NCBI GenBank assembly: GCA_965230755.1
Contig: CBDDLT010000021.1
Location: 1-64,000, forward strand
Direction of reading: 5' to 3'
DNA: 64,000 bases
Source of the DNA: DATFJT01 sp965230755
GTDB lineage: Bacteria; Bacteroidota; Bacteroidia; Chitinophagales; Saprospiraceae
The notes under the pieces are model-generated. The model was not told where the DNA came from and searched no databases. It saw only the letters and a list, made by a program, of their open reading frames with translations. Below are positions 17,367-26,113 of the stretch, in pieces. A program made the position numbers and the translations under genes. Position 1 is the stretch's first letter, and each line of letters begins with the position of its first letter.

Positions 17367-18370
17367 AGGCTAATTTGATTTAAAAACTGCATTGTATCAA
17401 TGCCATCTGCGTAATCTTGGAGTGATGGTTTTTGTGCTGTACCAAAAGGAATTGAATCTCTATTCAAGCCATTTCCTACAACGCACTGTATCTCATCAAT
17501 ATTCGAATTGATCCAGGAATGTACTTCGCCAATATCTTCGTAATATTCGAAATGAATGCATGAAATTCTTGAATGAAGTTGGTCCGACTCAAGAAAAATT
17601 CCCGGACCTAGGGCATAAAATGCCGTTTTGTTCATCAGATATATAGCATAGCTGTAATCGTAATTGTTTTTGTATTTGGCGTTGTCCAACAAGATATTCC
17701 ATTCCTCCAAGGGCTCTCTTATTTTTACTAAATCATAGTTCTTAGGGATGAATAATTTAGATATGCTTCTACATCCCAAACCGAAGTACAAAAAAATGTC
17801 TTCGCAAAGTCCTTTTATTTGATCCGCTGATTCAGAGCCATCCAAGACCGCAATGCTGCTTCGATTTCTTCTCAACAAATGAGGAATGTCCTTGAAATAA
17901 TATTCAAAATATCTATAGCTATTATTGCTTCCGGTAGCAATAATGGCATCTATTTTTTCCATTTTATCGACAATTTCAAAGTGAGCAGCGCAATCCTTAT
18001 TCAATTCGATCAACTTGTCGATTACTTGTTGGATCAGGAATGCATCTTTCGAACTGAGCTTAATTACACTTTGATGACCTGATAAGAACACGGAAATAAT
18101 ATCCTGTAAGCCGACAAAGGGAATATTTCCAGCTAGTATCAACCCTACCCTTTTAGCTTCATTACTTTTAGGGTAATTCGAAATCCATGATTTGAGCTTT
18201 TCTTCATTGAGCATTTCACTTGCAATATTGGACATTGCTGTTCTAACCATATTGGCCTCGTACCAGATGTTGTGATTGGCGGCGTGTTGTACCAACATTT
18301 CCGACCATTCATTGCTCCGAAATTCATTCCCCAAGCTGGACAATAGAGAAATTTTATCGTTTAGATCCAT
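17363..18370 (-). CDS. Acyl-CoA reductase, LuxC family
   Basis: This LuxC-type acyl-CoA/acyl reductase has an aldehyde-dehydrogenase-like fold and makes fatty aldehydes. Supporting segments are the cofactor-site VGLILAGNIPFVGLQDI, SVIKLSSKD, AIIATGSNNSYRYFEYYF, LLRRNRSSIAVLDG and the catalytic-cysteine region FGLGCRSISKLF. I chose the ATG at 18370, giving about 335 residues, because it forms a TAATG overlap with the rluD-like stop and gives a family-like N-terminus (MDLNDKISLLSSLG). The frame is also open to an ATG at 18409, which would overlap rluD by 40 bp. Such genes are common in Bacteroidota, where their aldehyde product is unclear. Confidence 0.85.
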   Translation of the reverse strand: MDLNDKISLLSSLGNEFRSNEWSEMLVQHAANHNIWYEANMVRTAMSNIASEMLNEEKLKSWISNYPKSNEAKRVGLILAGNIPFVGLQDIISVFLSGHQSVIKLSSKDAFLIQQVIDKLIELNKDCAAHFEIVDKMEKIDAIIATGSNNSYRYFEYYFKDIPHLLRRNRSSIAVLDGSESADQIKGLCEDIFLYFGLGCRSISKLFIPKNYDLVKIREPLEEWNILLDNAKYKNNYDYSYAIYLMNKTAFYALGPGIFLESDQLHSRISCIHFEYYEDIGEVHSWINSNIDEIQCVVGNGLNRDSIPFGTAQKPSLQDYADGIDTMQFLNQISL

Positions 18371-19395
18371 TACATCAAGGTTTTTCGGCTGTTTAAGTAA
18401 TTCTCCCATCTAGTGAGACATTCCTTCATATCCTCAGGTAACTCGGATTTGAATAACATTTCTTCATTCGTTGCAGGATGAATGAAACCGAGTTCGATAG
18501 CATGTAACCCCTGTCTGGGAAGTACTTCGAAAGTGTTCTCTACAAATCTCTTGTACTTGCTGAACACGGTTCCTTTTAAAACCCTATTTCCACCATACTT
18601 TTCATCATTGAAAAGAGTGTGTCCAATATGATCCATATGAACACGTATTTGATGGGTTCTTCCTGTTTCTAATTCGCATTGTACCAAACTGATGTAATAC
18701 AAATCCCTTAATACCTTATATCGTGTTACTGCTCTCTTTCCTCCTTCATCTATGGGCACCACAGAGTGAATAACCCTGTTTCTGGGATGTCTTCCTATAG
18801 GTTCATCAATGACTCCTTCTTTCTCATCAAATCCTCCCCAGACGATAGCCTGATATCTTCGGTGTATGCTATGATCAAAAAACTGTTTCGCGAGCTTAGT
18901 CATTGCATCCTCATTTTTTGCCAATACAAGCAAACCACTGGTATCTTTATCTATTCGATGAACCAATCCCGGCCGATCACTTAAATTCCCTTGCATAATG
19001 GGTAGTTTGTGATTGGATAAATAATGGGCCACTGCATTGACCAATGTTCCGCTATCATTTTGAATTCCGGGGTGAACAACCATTCCCGCTTTCTTATCCA
19101 CTACCAATATATGTTCGTCTTCAAATACGATATTGAGTTCGATGTCTTCAGGAGTAATGCCATCTTGCTTATTGCCGGAATTAGGTAAAAGAACAGTGAT
19201 CTCTTCCCCGGGACTGATCAGGTAATTGGGCTTGACGATTTTATCATTGACCAATACATCACCGTTTTTAATATAGCGTTGGAGTCTACTTCTACTAATA
19301 TTGAATAGTCTGTCTATGAGAAAATGGTCAATTCTTCTCGGTGTTTGCTTTGGGTCTATCTTAATAGTTATTCTTTCCTTATTATCTTTATCCAC
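18370..19395 (-). CDS. rluD: RluD-type 23S rRNA pseudouridine synthase with S4 domain
   Basis: This 341-residue pseudouridine synthase has an N-terminal S4 RNA-binding domain (residues about 18-75, ISRSRLQRYIKNGDVLVND) and a RluA-family catalytic domain with LVHRIDKDTSGLLVLAKN (about 147-164, catalytic Asp) and ETGRTHQIRVHMDHIGHTL. RluD modifies helix 69 of 23S rRNA; the exact site here is inferred from architecture. The start codon is GTG at 19395, only 12 bp from the ATG of the divergent transsulfuration gene, so promoters must lie within the neighbouring coding regions. Confidence 0.9.
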   Translation of the reverse strand: MDKDNKERITIKIDPKQTPRRIDHFLIDRLFNISRSRLQRYIKNGDVLVNDKIVKPNYLISPGEEITVLLPNSGNKQDGITPEDIELNIVFEDEHILVVDKKAGMVVHPGIQNDSGTLVNAVAHYLSNHKLPIMQGNLSDRPGLVHRIDKDTSGLLVLAKNEDAMTKLAKQFFDHSIHRRYQAIVWGGFDEKEGVIDEPIGRHPRNRVIHSVVPIDEGGKRAVTRYKVLRDLYYISLVQCELETGRTHQIRVHMDHIGHTLFNDEKYGGNRVLKGTVFSKYKRFVENTFEVLPRQGLHAIELGFIHPATNEEMLFKSELPEDMKECLTRWENYLNSRKTLM

Positions 19396-19407
19396 TAAAC
19401 TAATTCT

Positions 19408-20607
19408 ATGTCCGATTCCAAAATTTCATTCGATTCCATTTGTGCTGGAACTGTTGATTTCGATGCTGCAAAGGTACACACTTTACCGATCCATCCCAAT
19501 TCCAGTTTTGTCTTCTCTTCAATGGAAGAGGCAATTGAAATTTTTAGTGGAAATTCTTCCGGTTATGTCTATAGTAGATATGCCAATCCTACAACAAGAG
19601 CTGTCGCTAAAAAGTTGGCGCGTTTAGAGTCCTATCCTAATGATAATATGGCAGAAGCTTACCTGTGTTCTAGCGGTATGAGTGCGATTCACACCATGAT
19701 ATTATCTCTTTGTAAATCTGGTGATCGAGTATTGTTGTCACAGGATTTATATGGAGGAACCATTGAGTTGTTCGTCAAAGTCCTTAGCACGCTACAAATA
19801 GAACATGATTTTGTCAATCTTCAGGATCTTGATCAACTCACTCTACAAGCTGAAGGAAATTCGTATAAAGCACTCTTTTTTGAAACCCCAACAAATCCAC
19901 TATTATACTGTTATCCTCTGGATCGAATTGTTGAAATCTGTCGGAATACAGGCATAAAAACAGTAATTGACAATACATTTTGTACCGCTTATTTGCAACA
20001 GCCATTGCTTAAAGGGGTTGATTTTGTTGTTTATTCAGCCACTAAATATCTCGCCGGGCACGGTAACTGTACAGCAGGAGCTGTTATCGGTAGAGACATT
20101 GAATTCATGCGAGGAAAATTCTGGACAACCCTCAAGCTAACTGGTGGAATATGTTCTCCTTTCGAGGCATGGAATTTAAATAACGGACTAAAGACTTTGA
20201 GCCTTAGAATGGATCGACATTGTTCGAATGCAATGAAATTGGCCAAATTTCTTGAGGAACAACCGAAGATCAAAACCGTTAATTATCCCGGACTAGAATC
20301 TTCGCCTCATTATAATATTGCCAAAGAACAAATGGCACAATTTGGTGGAATGCTCTCTTTCGAATTAGATGCAGAAATGGAATCAGTAATGAAATTCATG
20401 AATAATTTGAATTTGATCAGTAATGCTCCTACTCTTGGTGATGTAGACAGCTTGTTATTGCATCCATATACTTCAAGTCATATCAATATAGATGAGGCTA
20501 TTAGACGAAAATTCGGTATTACGCCACAGCTGATAAGAATATCAGTGGGGATTGAGAGTATTGAGGATATTATTGCTGACGTTGAAGCTTCTTTAAGACT
20601 AATTTAA
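19408..20607 (+). CDS. PLP-dependent transsulfuration enzyme (cystathionine synthase/lyase family)
   Basis: This 399-residue Cys/Met-metabolism PLP enzyme belongs to the MetB/MetC/MegL group. Landmarks are YSRYANPTTRAVAKKLARLE (about 54-73), YLCSSGMSAIHTMI, the PLP-ring DLYGGT, FETPTNPLL, VIDNTFCTAYLQQP and the Schiff-base lysine in VYSATKYLAGHGNCTAGAV (about 208-226). The sequence alone does not separate cystathionine gamma-synthase, gamma-lyase and methionine gamma-lyase. TATCTTTA at 19383-19390, one mismatch from the -7 box, could be its promoter. It is convergent with the large minus-strand cluster. Confidence 0.9.
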   Translation: MSDSKISFDSICAGTVDFDAAKVHTLPIHPNSSFVFSSMEEAIEIFSGNSSGYVYSRYANPTTRAVAKKLARLESYPNDNMAEAYLCSSGMSAIHTMILSLCKSGDRVLLSQDLYGGTIELFVKVLSTLQIEHDFVNLQDLDQLTLQAEGNSYKALFFETPTNPLLYCYPLDRIVEICRNTGIKTVIDNTFCTAYLQQPLLKGVDFVVYSATKYLAGHGNCTAGAVIGRDIEFMRGKFWTTLKLTGGICSPFEAWNLNNGLKTLSLRMDRHCSNAMKLAKFLEEQPKIKTVNYPGLESSPHYNIAKEQMAQFGGMLSFELDAEMESVMKFMNNLNLISNAPTLGDVDSLLLHPYTSSHINIDEAIRRKFGITPQLIRISVGIESIEDIIADVEASLRLI

Positions 20608-20640
20608 TATGCCAACCAAAGCTGGTAAGATGAAGCATTG

Positions 20641-21207
20641 CTAGTTCATCAAATGCTCCATCTTACGCTCTAATTGATCCTGATACAAGGTAACTTGATC
20701 CCGAAAATTCTGATAATCATAACATTCTTGTACTTTTTTCGAGCGTGTTTTGCTATACGCTTTTTTAATAGTTGAAGGTTGATCGGATTTAAGTGCTTGT
20801 ATTACAAGTTCCTTGACTTCATTAGCGACAATTGCACATTTTGGTTTTTCAAAGGGCATTATATAGTCCTTATATCTATCACTTACAAAGATGGATAGAG
20901 AATCAACAAATCTTCGAAGTACGCCCGATTTATCTTCATTAACATGTTTTATAAAAGCGTCACTTTTACGATATTCATTAAAGAGTGAATATTCTTTATC
21001 CACGTTTTCACGCTGATTTGCGGCGATACCTTTTATTACTAACTCTGAATAGTTCTGTAAAGAGTCGATATAAGGATTTTGAAGGTTTATTGAGAATTTC
21101 TCAGGACTTTGAATTATGCCGGGTTCACTTTCTTTTGGAGGGCCAGGTTCTTTCGAACAAGCTAAGAGTATTGTATAGAAGATAATAGATAAGAAATAAT
21201 ATTTCAT
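20641..21207 (-). CDS. Lipoprotein, last gene of the FHA-kinase-vWA cluster
   Basis: This 188-residue predicted lipoprotein has the signal FYTILLAC followed by SKEPGPPKESEP, a proline-rich linker typical of lipoproteins that reach across the periplasm. The mature part is charged and mostly helical (for example KAYSKTRSKKVQECYDYQNF and a C-terminal helix QDQLERKMEHLMN) with two cysteines. I recognise no domain. Its start overlaps the permease stop by ATGA, so it is translated together with the ABC transporter and is likely its periplasmic partner. Confidence 0.75.
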   Translation of the reverse strand: MKYYFLSIIFYTILLACSKEPGPPKESEPGIIQSPEKFSINLQNPYIDSLQNYSELVIKGIAANQRENVDKEYSLFNEYRKSDAFIKHVNEDKSGVLRRFVDSLSIFVSDRYKDYIMPFEKPKCAIVANEVKELVIQALKSDQPSTIKKAYSKTRSKKVQECYDYQNFRDQVTLYQDQLERKMEHLMN

Positions 21208-22673
21208 CGCTTTATTAATTTACTTGGTGAATTATTTAATACGGACAATATGGTTTTACGCCCAAAATAATAGGTGAACGTGATGAACACTCCAGCAGCA
21301 AAATAACTGGCAATATTGATCACGGTAATGTCAAATAAATGAAGGAAAAACCCCAAGACAAAACATAATAGAATACAAAAAACAAGAGCCAAAATGAATA
21401 TGCAGTTGTAAACCTTGGTTAATCTTGATCTACTGGCACCAAATGCCATAACGGTACCAATATTTCTGGACTCTGATTTCAAATGAGCATCTAAGAGTGT
21501 CTGTAGGTAAATGACCACCGATATAATCCCAAATAGAAATAAGCCAAAAATTCCTACCAGTGCTAATTTGGATACCTGGGAAAAGTTTTTGCCTGCTTCT
21601 ACGTCCTTAAGGGATAGATTAGCATCAAACCCTGATAATAGGCTATCTCGAAAAGAGTGAATCTTGCTGAGATCTCTAAAATTAAATGCTATATAGTGTA
21701 AATCCTTAGCATTCTTTTCCTCCTCGATAAAGCAATCCCAATTCAATAGTTCAATTCTTCGGGATAGACGAATTCTATCACTTAAGAATCTCTTTTTGAA
21801 ATTTTCGGCCAAAGAAAAATCTGAAAATTTCACCTCATGCATCAATAAAGAAAGATTAGAAGATATAGGTACGCGCATGGCGTTCGTGTTCTGATGATCA
21901 CTGATTTCTTTGGGTTTTGTTCCTTCTTGATCTGTTAGAAAACGCAACTTGTCGGATGGAGTAGTTACCGCTTCATTTCTGCCGAGATGAGTTCTCATGA
22001 TCCGCATAAGTGTTGAGTTTGCCACTAAATCCGAATTGTTTGGAAGGAAATTGACGACAGCAGCGATGGGAATAAGTAAATGGTATTGACGTACGCGATC
22101 TATCACAGCTATTAGGTATTTCGCATCGCACCAATTATTGTCATACCCAAGATCAGCGAGCATTTTTTTCGTAACTACTACCGCGCAGTCTTCATATGCA
22201 GCAATAACTTCTTCTTCTTTTTTACACGAATAGACCTCACCTCCCTTGGCACTGATGATCTGTCCAAAAATATCATCCGAGGACTCTACTGATCTAAACG
22301 TAAACTGCTCATATTCGAAGCTTCTTATATTGGTGAAGCGATTAAAATCAATTTCATAGCCCTTGGCATTTTTCAAATTAAATGCATCCTTGGATTCCTT
22401 TTGGTTAAAGTACTCCAGTATCTTTTGTGTTTCGTCATTGGATTGATCAGCAAGACTAAAATCCAGCCAATTGGTAAAGGGATTCTTCATCTTCAACCTC
22501 AAAGCTTGATATTGTTGATAATTGAAGCCAATTGCGAATATCGAAAGGGATATTATGGTGAATAGAAGTCCTAATTTTTTCAAATTGAACATCTTGAATT
22601 CATTGTTGAATAACAGTTGATCAAAATTCGACTTGAACAAAAGCCTTCCGATATGTCGAATCAAGTAATTCAT
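21204..22673 (-). CDS. ABC transporter permease, FtsX/MacB-like
   Basis: This 489-residue permease has one N-terminal membrane segment (about 33-50), a large extracytoplasmic domain of some 320 residues, and three C-terminal membrane segments (about 370-393, 419-440 and 445-468), the topology of FtsX/LolC/MacB mechanotransmission proteins. The loop with ESRNIGTVMAFGASRSRLTKVY corresponds to the conserved FtsX motif that contacts the ATPase. FtsX-type systems do not pump small solutes; they drive periplasmic work such as lipoprotein sorting or hydrolase activation. It overlaps both the ATPase gene upstream and the lipoprotein gene downstream by four bases. Confidence 0.85.
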   Translation of the reverse strand: MNYLIRHIGRLLFKSNFDQLLFNNEFKMFNLKKLGLLFTIISLSIFAIGFNYQQYQALRLKMKNPFTNWLDFSLADQSNDETQKILEYFNQKESKDAFNLKNAKGYEIDFNRFTNIRSFEYEQFTFRSVESSDDIFGQIISAKGGEVYSCKKEEEVIAAYEDCAVVVTKKMLADLGYDNNWCDAKYLIAVIDRVRQYHLLIPIAAVVNFLPNNSDLVANSTLMRIMRTHLGRNEAVTTPSDKLRFLTDQEGTKPKEISDHQNTNAMRVPISSNLSLLMHEVKFSDFSLAENFKKRFLSDRIRLSRRIELLNWDCFIEEEKNAKDLHYIAFNFRDLSKIHSFRDSLLSGFDANLSLKDVEAGKNFSQVSKLALVGIFGLFLFGIISVVIYLQTLLDAHLKSESRNIGTVMAFGASRSRLTKVYNCIFILALVFCILLCFVLGFFLHLFDITVINIASYFAAGVFITFTYYFGRKTILSVLNNSPSKLIKR

Positions 22674-23482
22674 AGTTTGTCTAAGATGACTGCTGTTAGT
22701 TCTTCCGAACTCAGAGTTCTACCATTGGAATTCGTCCAACGATTTATTTCTTCGCGGGTATAGATGTTCTCTTTTAAAATTTCGCCATGTTGACCATTGT
22801 AATTGAACAGCACTATCTTGTTCGCATAGCTCAATGCCTGAGTTATATTATGGGTGATGATCAGAACCGTTTTATTCTCTTTAACCAATTCTTGACACTT
22901 ATTTAGGACCCTTTGAGCATTGACTGGATCTAAGCTGGCTGTGGGTTCATCTCCAATCAGTATTTCATGATTTTTAACGAGGGCTCGAATAAAAGCTATT
23001 CTCTGTTTCTGTCCTCCAGAAAAGCTGGTTATATCATCTTTTAAACGAGATGTATTTAATCCTAATTCCTTCAAAAGGACATTGATCTGCTGGTCCCTCG
23101 CATCATTTTTTTGAGATAAATAGGCGGTCAAAAGAATATTATCCGCCACATTAAAATTGCTCATGAGATTGTTCTCCTGAAAAACGAAACTCAAATATTC
23201 TTTGCGAATAATGGCCTTTGATGCCTCGTCTATTTTAAGGTAATCATAGGTTTTATCCTCGAAACAAAGTTGATAATAGCTCTTCGAGTCATTTCCATTC
23301 GCCTTTAGGTCATTCATTACCCCGATGCTCTCTAATAAAGATGATTTACCCACTCCGGATTGCCCCAAAAAAAACACTAATTCTCCATTATAAACCTCCA
23401 AGTCTTCAACATAAAGAATGGTCCCGTTTGAGTCATTATAACTCATATTAACATGACGAATTTGTATTTTTGCATGACCCAC
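22670..23482 (-). CDS. ABC transporter ATP-binding protein (LolD/FtsE-like)
   Basis: This 270-residue ATPase has Walker A FFLGQSGVGKSSLLE (about 33-47), a Q-loop FVFQENNLMSNF, signature TSFSGGQKQRIAFIRAL (about 155-171), Walker B ILIGDEPTASLDP and the H-loop IITHN. This is the class that pairs with FtsX-type permeases, and the permease gene overlaps it by ATGA. The C-terminal 45 residues (WTNSNGRTLSSEEL onwards) are an extension beyond the usual LolD length. It follows the vWA gene by 30 bp. Confidence 0.93.
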   Translation of the reverse strand: MGHAKIQIRHVNMSYNDSNGTILYVEDLEVYNGELVFFLGQSGVGKSSLLESIGVMNDLKANGNDSKSYYQLCFEDKTYDYLKIDEASKAIIRKEYLSFVFQENNLMSNFNVADNILLTAYLSQKNDARDQQINVLLKELGLNTSRLKDDITSFSGGQKQRIAFIRALVKNHEILIGDEPTASLDPVNAQRVLNKCQELVKENKTVLIITHNITQALSYANKIVLFNYNGQHGEILKENIYTREEINRWTNSNGRTLSSEELTAVILDKL

Positions 23483-23512
23483 GTCAACAAGTATTTTTAC
23501 AAGTCTATTTCT

Positions 23513-26083
23513 TTAAAAGACCAAATCCAACGGGATCCAGTAATAAGTATTCAAGTCAGTTTTATAGGCGTATTCATAAGATCTACCCTGAATTAGTATA
23601 TCGTCAATATTATCATTGACCAGCCTGTATTTATTGGTAAGCTCCAAGATTTTGGTATCTGAAACCTTTCTTGAGTTATCAATATGCTCTATCTGAATGT
23701 CCCACTCATTGGAAAGCTGCACTCCAGAATCTTCCAAGCCGATGATCAGGTTGTGCAATTCTTCAATGGTCATTTGACCGGCTTCGGATTCTCCAATTCT
23801 ACCGTTGGTAAAAGATTGGATAAGATTGATCAATGCCGACTTTAGAGATTTTCTCATTTCAGGTACCGACTTCTCCTTTGAGATCACTACTTTACGTAGA
23901 AAATCCTTAAAGGATTCAAGATCTTTCTCGGGCATAAAAAGTACGAACTTATAGGACTCATATCGGCTTTTATTGGGTCTCCTGGGAAGATGAACCTCAG
24001 TAAACAACTGAACTCTTTCATTTTTCAAAATCTTGAGAAGATCTGGTTCTATGTTTGCCCTGCTGATGATATCCGCCATGCCAATAAATGTTCCGATACT
24101 AGGACTTTCCTTTTGTGGTGGAGGGGGTATTTTATCCGCACCTATGATTCCATCTAGAATTGCAAACGTAGTTTTTAATTCCTTGAATATATTTCCTATC
24201 TCAAACCTGAGTTGATCGCTGAGACAATGGTATAATGCAGATTCTCCCCTAGCATGATGATAGTAGTTCTTTACTGAGCAATTTGTAGTAGCATAAGTAT
24301 CGGCTTCTTCATTTTCCGGTATAATTTTGGGATTTCCAATTATTTTGTCGGGATCGATGGATGCAAGTACTTTTTGATATTGCCTATACCTTCTGTTTGC
24401 ATTTTCTAGCATACAATCCTTAGAAATGCTGGTATACTTCTCCTGTGATCTTACATTGGTTCTCTCTGGTTGAATAAAGAAGCTATGGCATCTCATTCGG
24501 AGCATGAGCTCATTTACTTTTGAACTATTGATCTTATATTTTTCATCTATTCCATCTCCTCGAAAATAGGACCCACTAAAATCTGTATTCTTAGCAATGT
24601 TTATTATGATATTGGTTGCCTTGTCAGGATTGCTTAGATCTGTATTTCCCATTCCCTCCAGCAAAGCATAATTTAATATTGTAAAAGGATCCGTATCACC
24701 TTCTGCGTTAGAGAAACTAAGGGAATTAATGGCGGAGCATATTTTCTCAATATTCCCTGTAAGGGGTATAGTCTTCACCGCTTTTGTAATATCTGTGTTG
24801 GAGTCCTTATATAACACCAGTGCTACCTGCAACTTTTGAACATTTTCAATATCATTTTTGAGCGATTTGAATAGCTTTCTAAGTCCTTCTGCTATCTCTG
24901 ACTTATATTCTGCCATATCACTTGTGGCCTCTACTACGAAAACCAGATTAAAGTGTTTTATCTGGCTGGTCATAATATCCAGCTTATTCTTTGTATCGAT
25001 CAATTCGCCTTCATCAATTTTTTCTCCGGTATCTGTCAAATATATATCTCCAATCATTCCGGTCCTCCAAAATATAGGATTCGAATTTTCAGAACCAGAA
25101 TTGGGGTCGAACTTGGGAAAGCGCATTACATTGCCAGAAAATCGTCGATCATTGGCGTTGTATTTCACTGAATTATCATTGGAGTAATCAGTTCTTGCAG
25201 GATCGTTATCCCACGCAATCACTCCTTCGTCCACAGTAATAAATCCGGATTGCGCATGATTTTTGGCTGCACTTTCACGGTGATACAAAATAAATCTCTT
25301 TGAGTTATCGGATTTTCTTTCATTAAAAGCATCATTATCGAAATTGGGTTCAAGGCACAATCGGGTATTCCAGTCTTCACATTGATTCGAATTCACCCAT
25401 CCTATAATCGGATCACCTGAAGTGAATTCGACCTCTGTTGCTAGTAGGTACCGACCACTTTGTTTTTTTAGAATGAAGTAAAAATCATATAACTGCGTTT
25501 GATGAACTATCTCATTCCCTTCCGGAGAGCTGTAAATGTTTACAATCCTCCTATTGTCCTTTTTCAATATGCTATCTAAATCATCAAGCTTATTGAGTAG
25601 GAATGCCTTCTTATGAATTCTGGTGTGCTGATCAATTAACCCTTCCCCCCAAAGAAGTACATTGATCTTTTCAATCCAACCATAATCTTGCCCCTGATTG
25701 ACAAACTGGCCGCGACCATCCAATTCCCCCTTAGCTAATCGAACCCAATTTTTTGTTTCTTCGACTACATAATACTTTTCTTTATAAATGAGCTTGGTAA
25801 ATGATGCTCCCCCAGGACTTGTATAGGTATTTATTCCGTCATAAGACGTTCGATCACAATAAACTCTCCATGCTTCGTTTTTTCTAGTTTTCTTAGTGTC
25901 AAGCGCCATGTTGATACCGTCAAAATCAGATGGAGGAGATAATGATACAGGAACAAAGAGGTATTTCTTCACTTCATTTTGCTCATCAGTATTATGATTG
26001 ACATTTTGAATAAGTCCTACAAAACCTAGAATTATTACAGGAAAAAAGGAATGGAAAAAATTGATGTTTTTTAATGTGTTCAT
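23513..26083 (-). CDS. Periplasmic SH3-like / von Willebrand A domain protein
   Basis: This 856-residue exported protein has a hydrophobic signal at residues 9-25. SH3-like modules occupy about 70-240 (NTYTSPGGAS, then NWVRLAKG, YGWIEKINVLLW; and VNIYSSPEG to DPIIGWVNSNQC). A vWA-like domain starts near 378 with LVFVVEATSDMAEYKSEI, where the canonical MIDAS D-x-S-x-S is changed to E-A-T-x-D. It is followed by a linker with PPPPQ and a C-terminal helical/beta domain. The SH3-plus-vWA layout recalls TssR of Bacteroidota type VI secretion, but no other T6SS gene is here. It sits between the outer-membrane barrel and ABC genes and could connect them. Confidence 0.75.
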   Translation of the reverse strand: MNTLKNINFFHSFFPVIILGFVGLIQNVNHNTDEQNEVKKYLFVPVSLSPPSDFDGINMALDTKKTRKNEAWRVYCDRTSYDGINTYTSPGGASFTKLIYKEKYYVVEETKNWVRLAKGELDGRGQFVNQGQDYGWIEKINVLLWGEGLIDQHTRIHKKAFLLNKLDDLDSILKKDNRRIVNIYSSPEGNEIVHQTQLYDFYFILKKQSGRYLLATEVEFTSGDPIIGWVNSNQCEDWNTRLCLEPNFDNDAFNERKSDNSKRFILYHRESAAKNHAQSGFITVDEGVIAWDNDPARTDYSNDNSVKYNANDRRFSGNVMRFPKFDPNSGSENSNPIFWRTGMIGDIYLTDTGEKIDEGELIDTKNKLDIMTSQIKHFNLVFVVEATSDMAEYKSEIAEGLRKLFKSLKNDIENVQKLQVALVLYKDSNTDITKAVKTIPLTGNIEKICSAINSLSFSNAEGDTDPFTILNYALLEGMGNTDLSNPDKATNIIINIAKNTDFSGSYFRGDGIDEKYKINSSKVNELMLRMRCHSFFIQPERTNVRSQEKYTSISKDCMLENANRRYRQYQKVLASIDPDKIIGNPKIIPENEEADTYATTNCSVKNYYHHARGESALYHCLSDQLRFEIGNIFKELKTTFAILDGIIGADKIPPPPQKESPSIGTFIGMADIISRANIEPDLLKILKNERVQLFTEVHLPRRPNKSRYESYKFVLFMPEKDLESFKDFLRKVVISKEKSVPEMRKSLKSALINLIQSFTNGRIGESEAGQMTIEELHNLIIGLEDSGVQLSNEWDIQIEHIDNSRKVSDTKILELTNKYRLVNDNIDDILIQGRSYEYAYKTDLNTYYWIPLDLVF

Positions 26084-26113
26084 AAAACTGGAATGTTTAA
26101 AATACCATTGATA

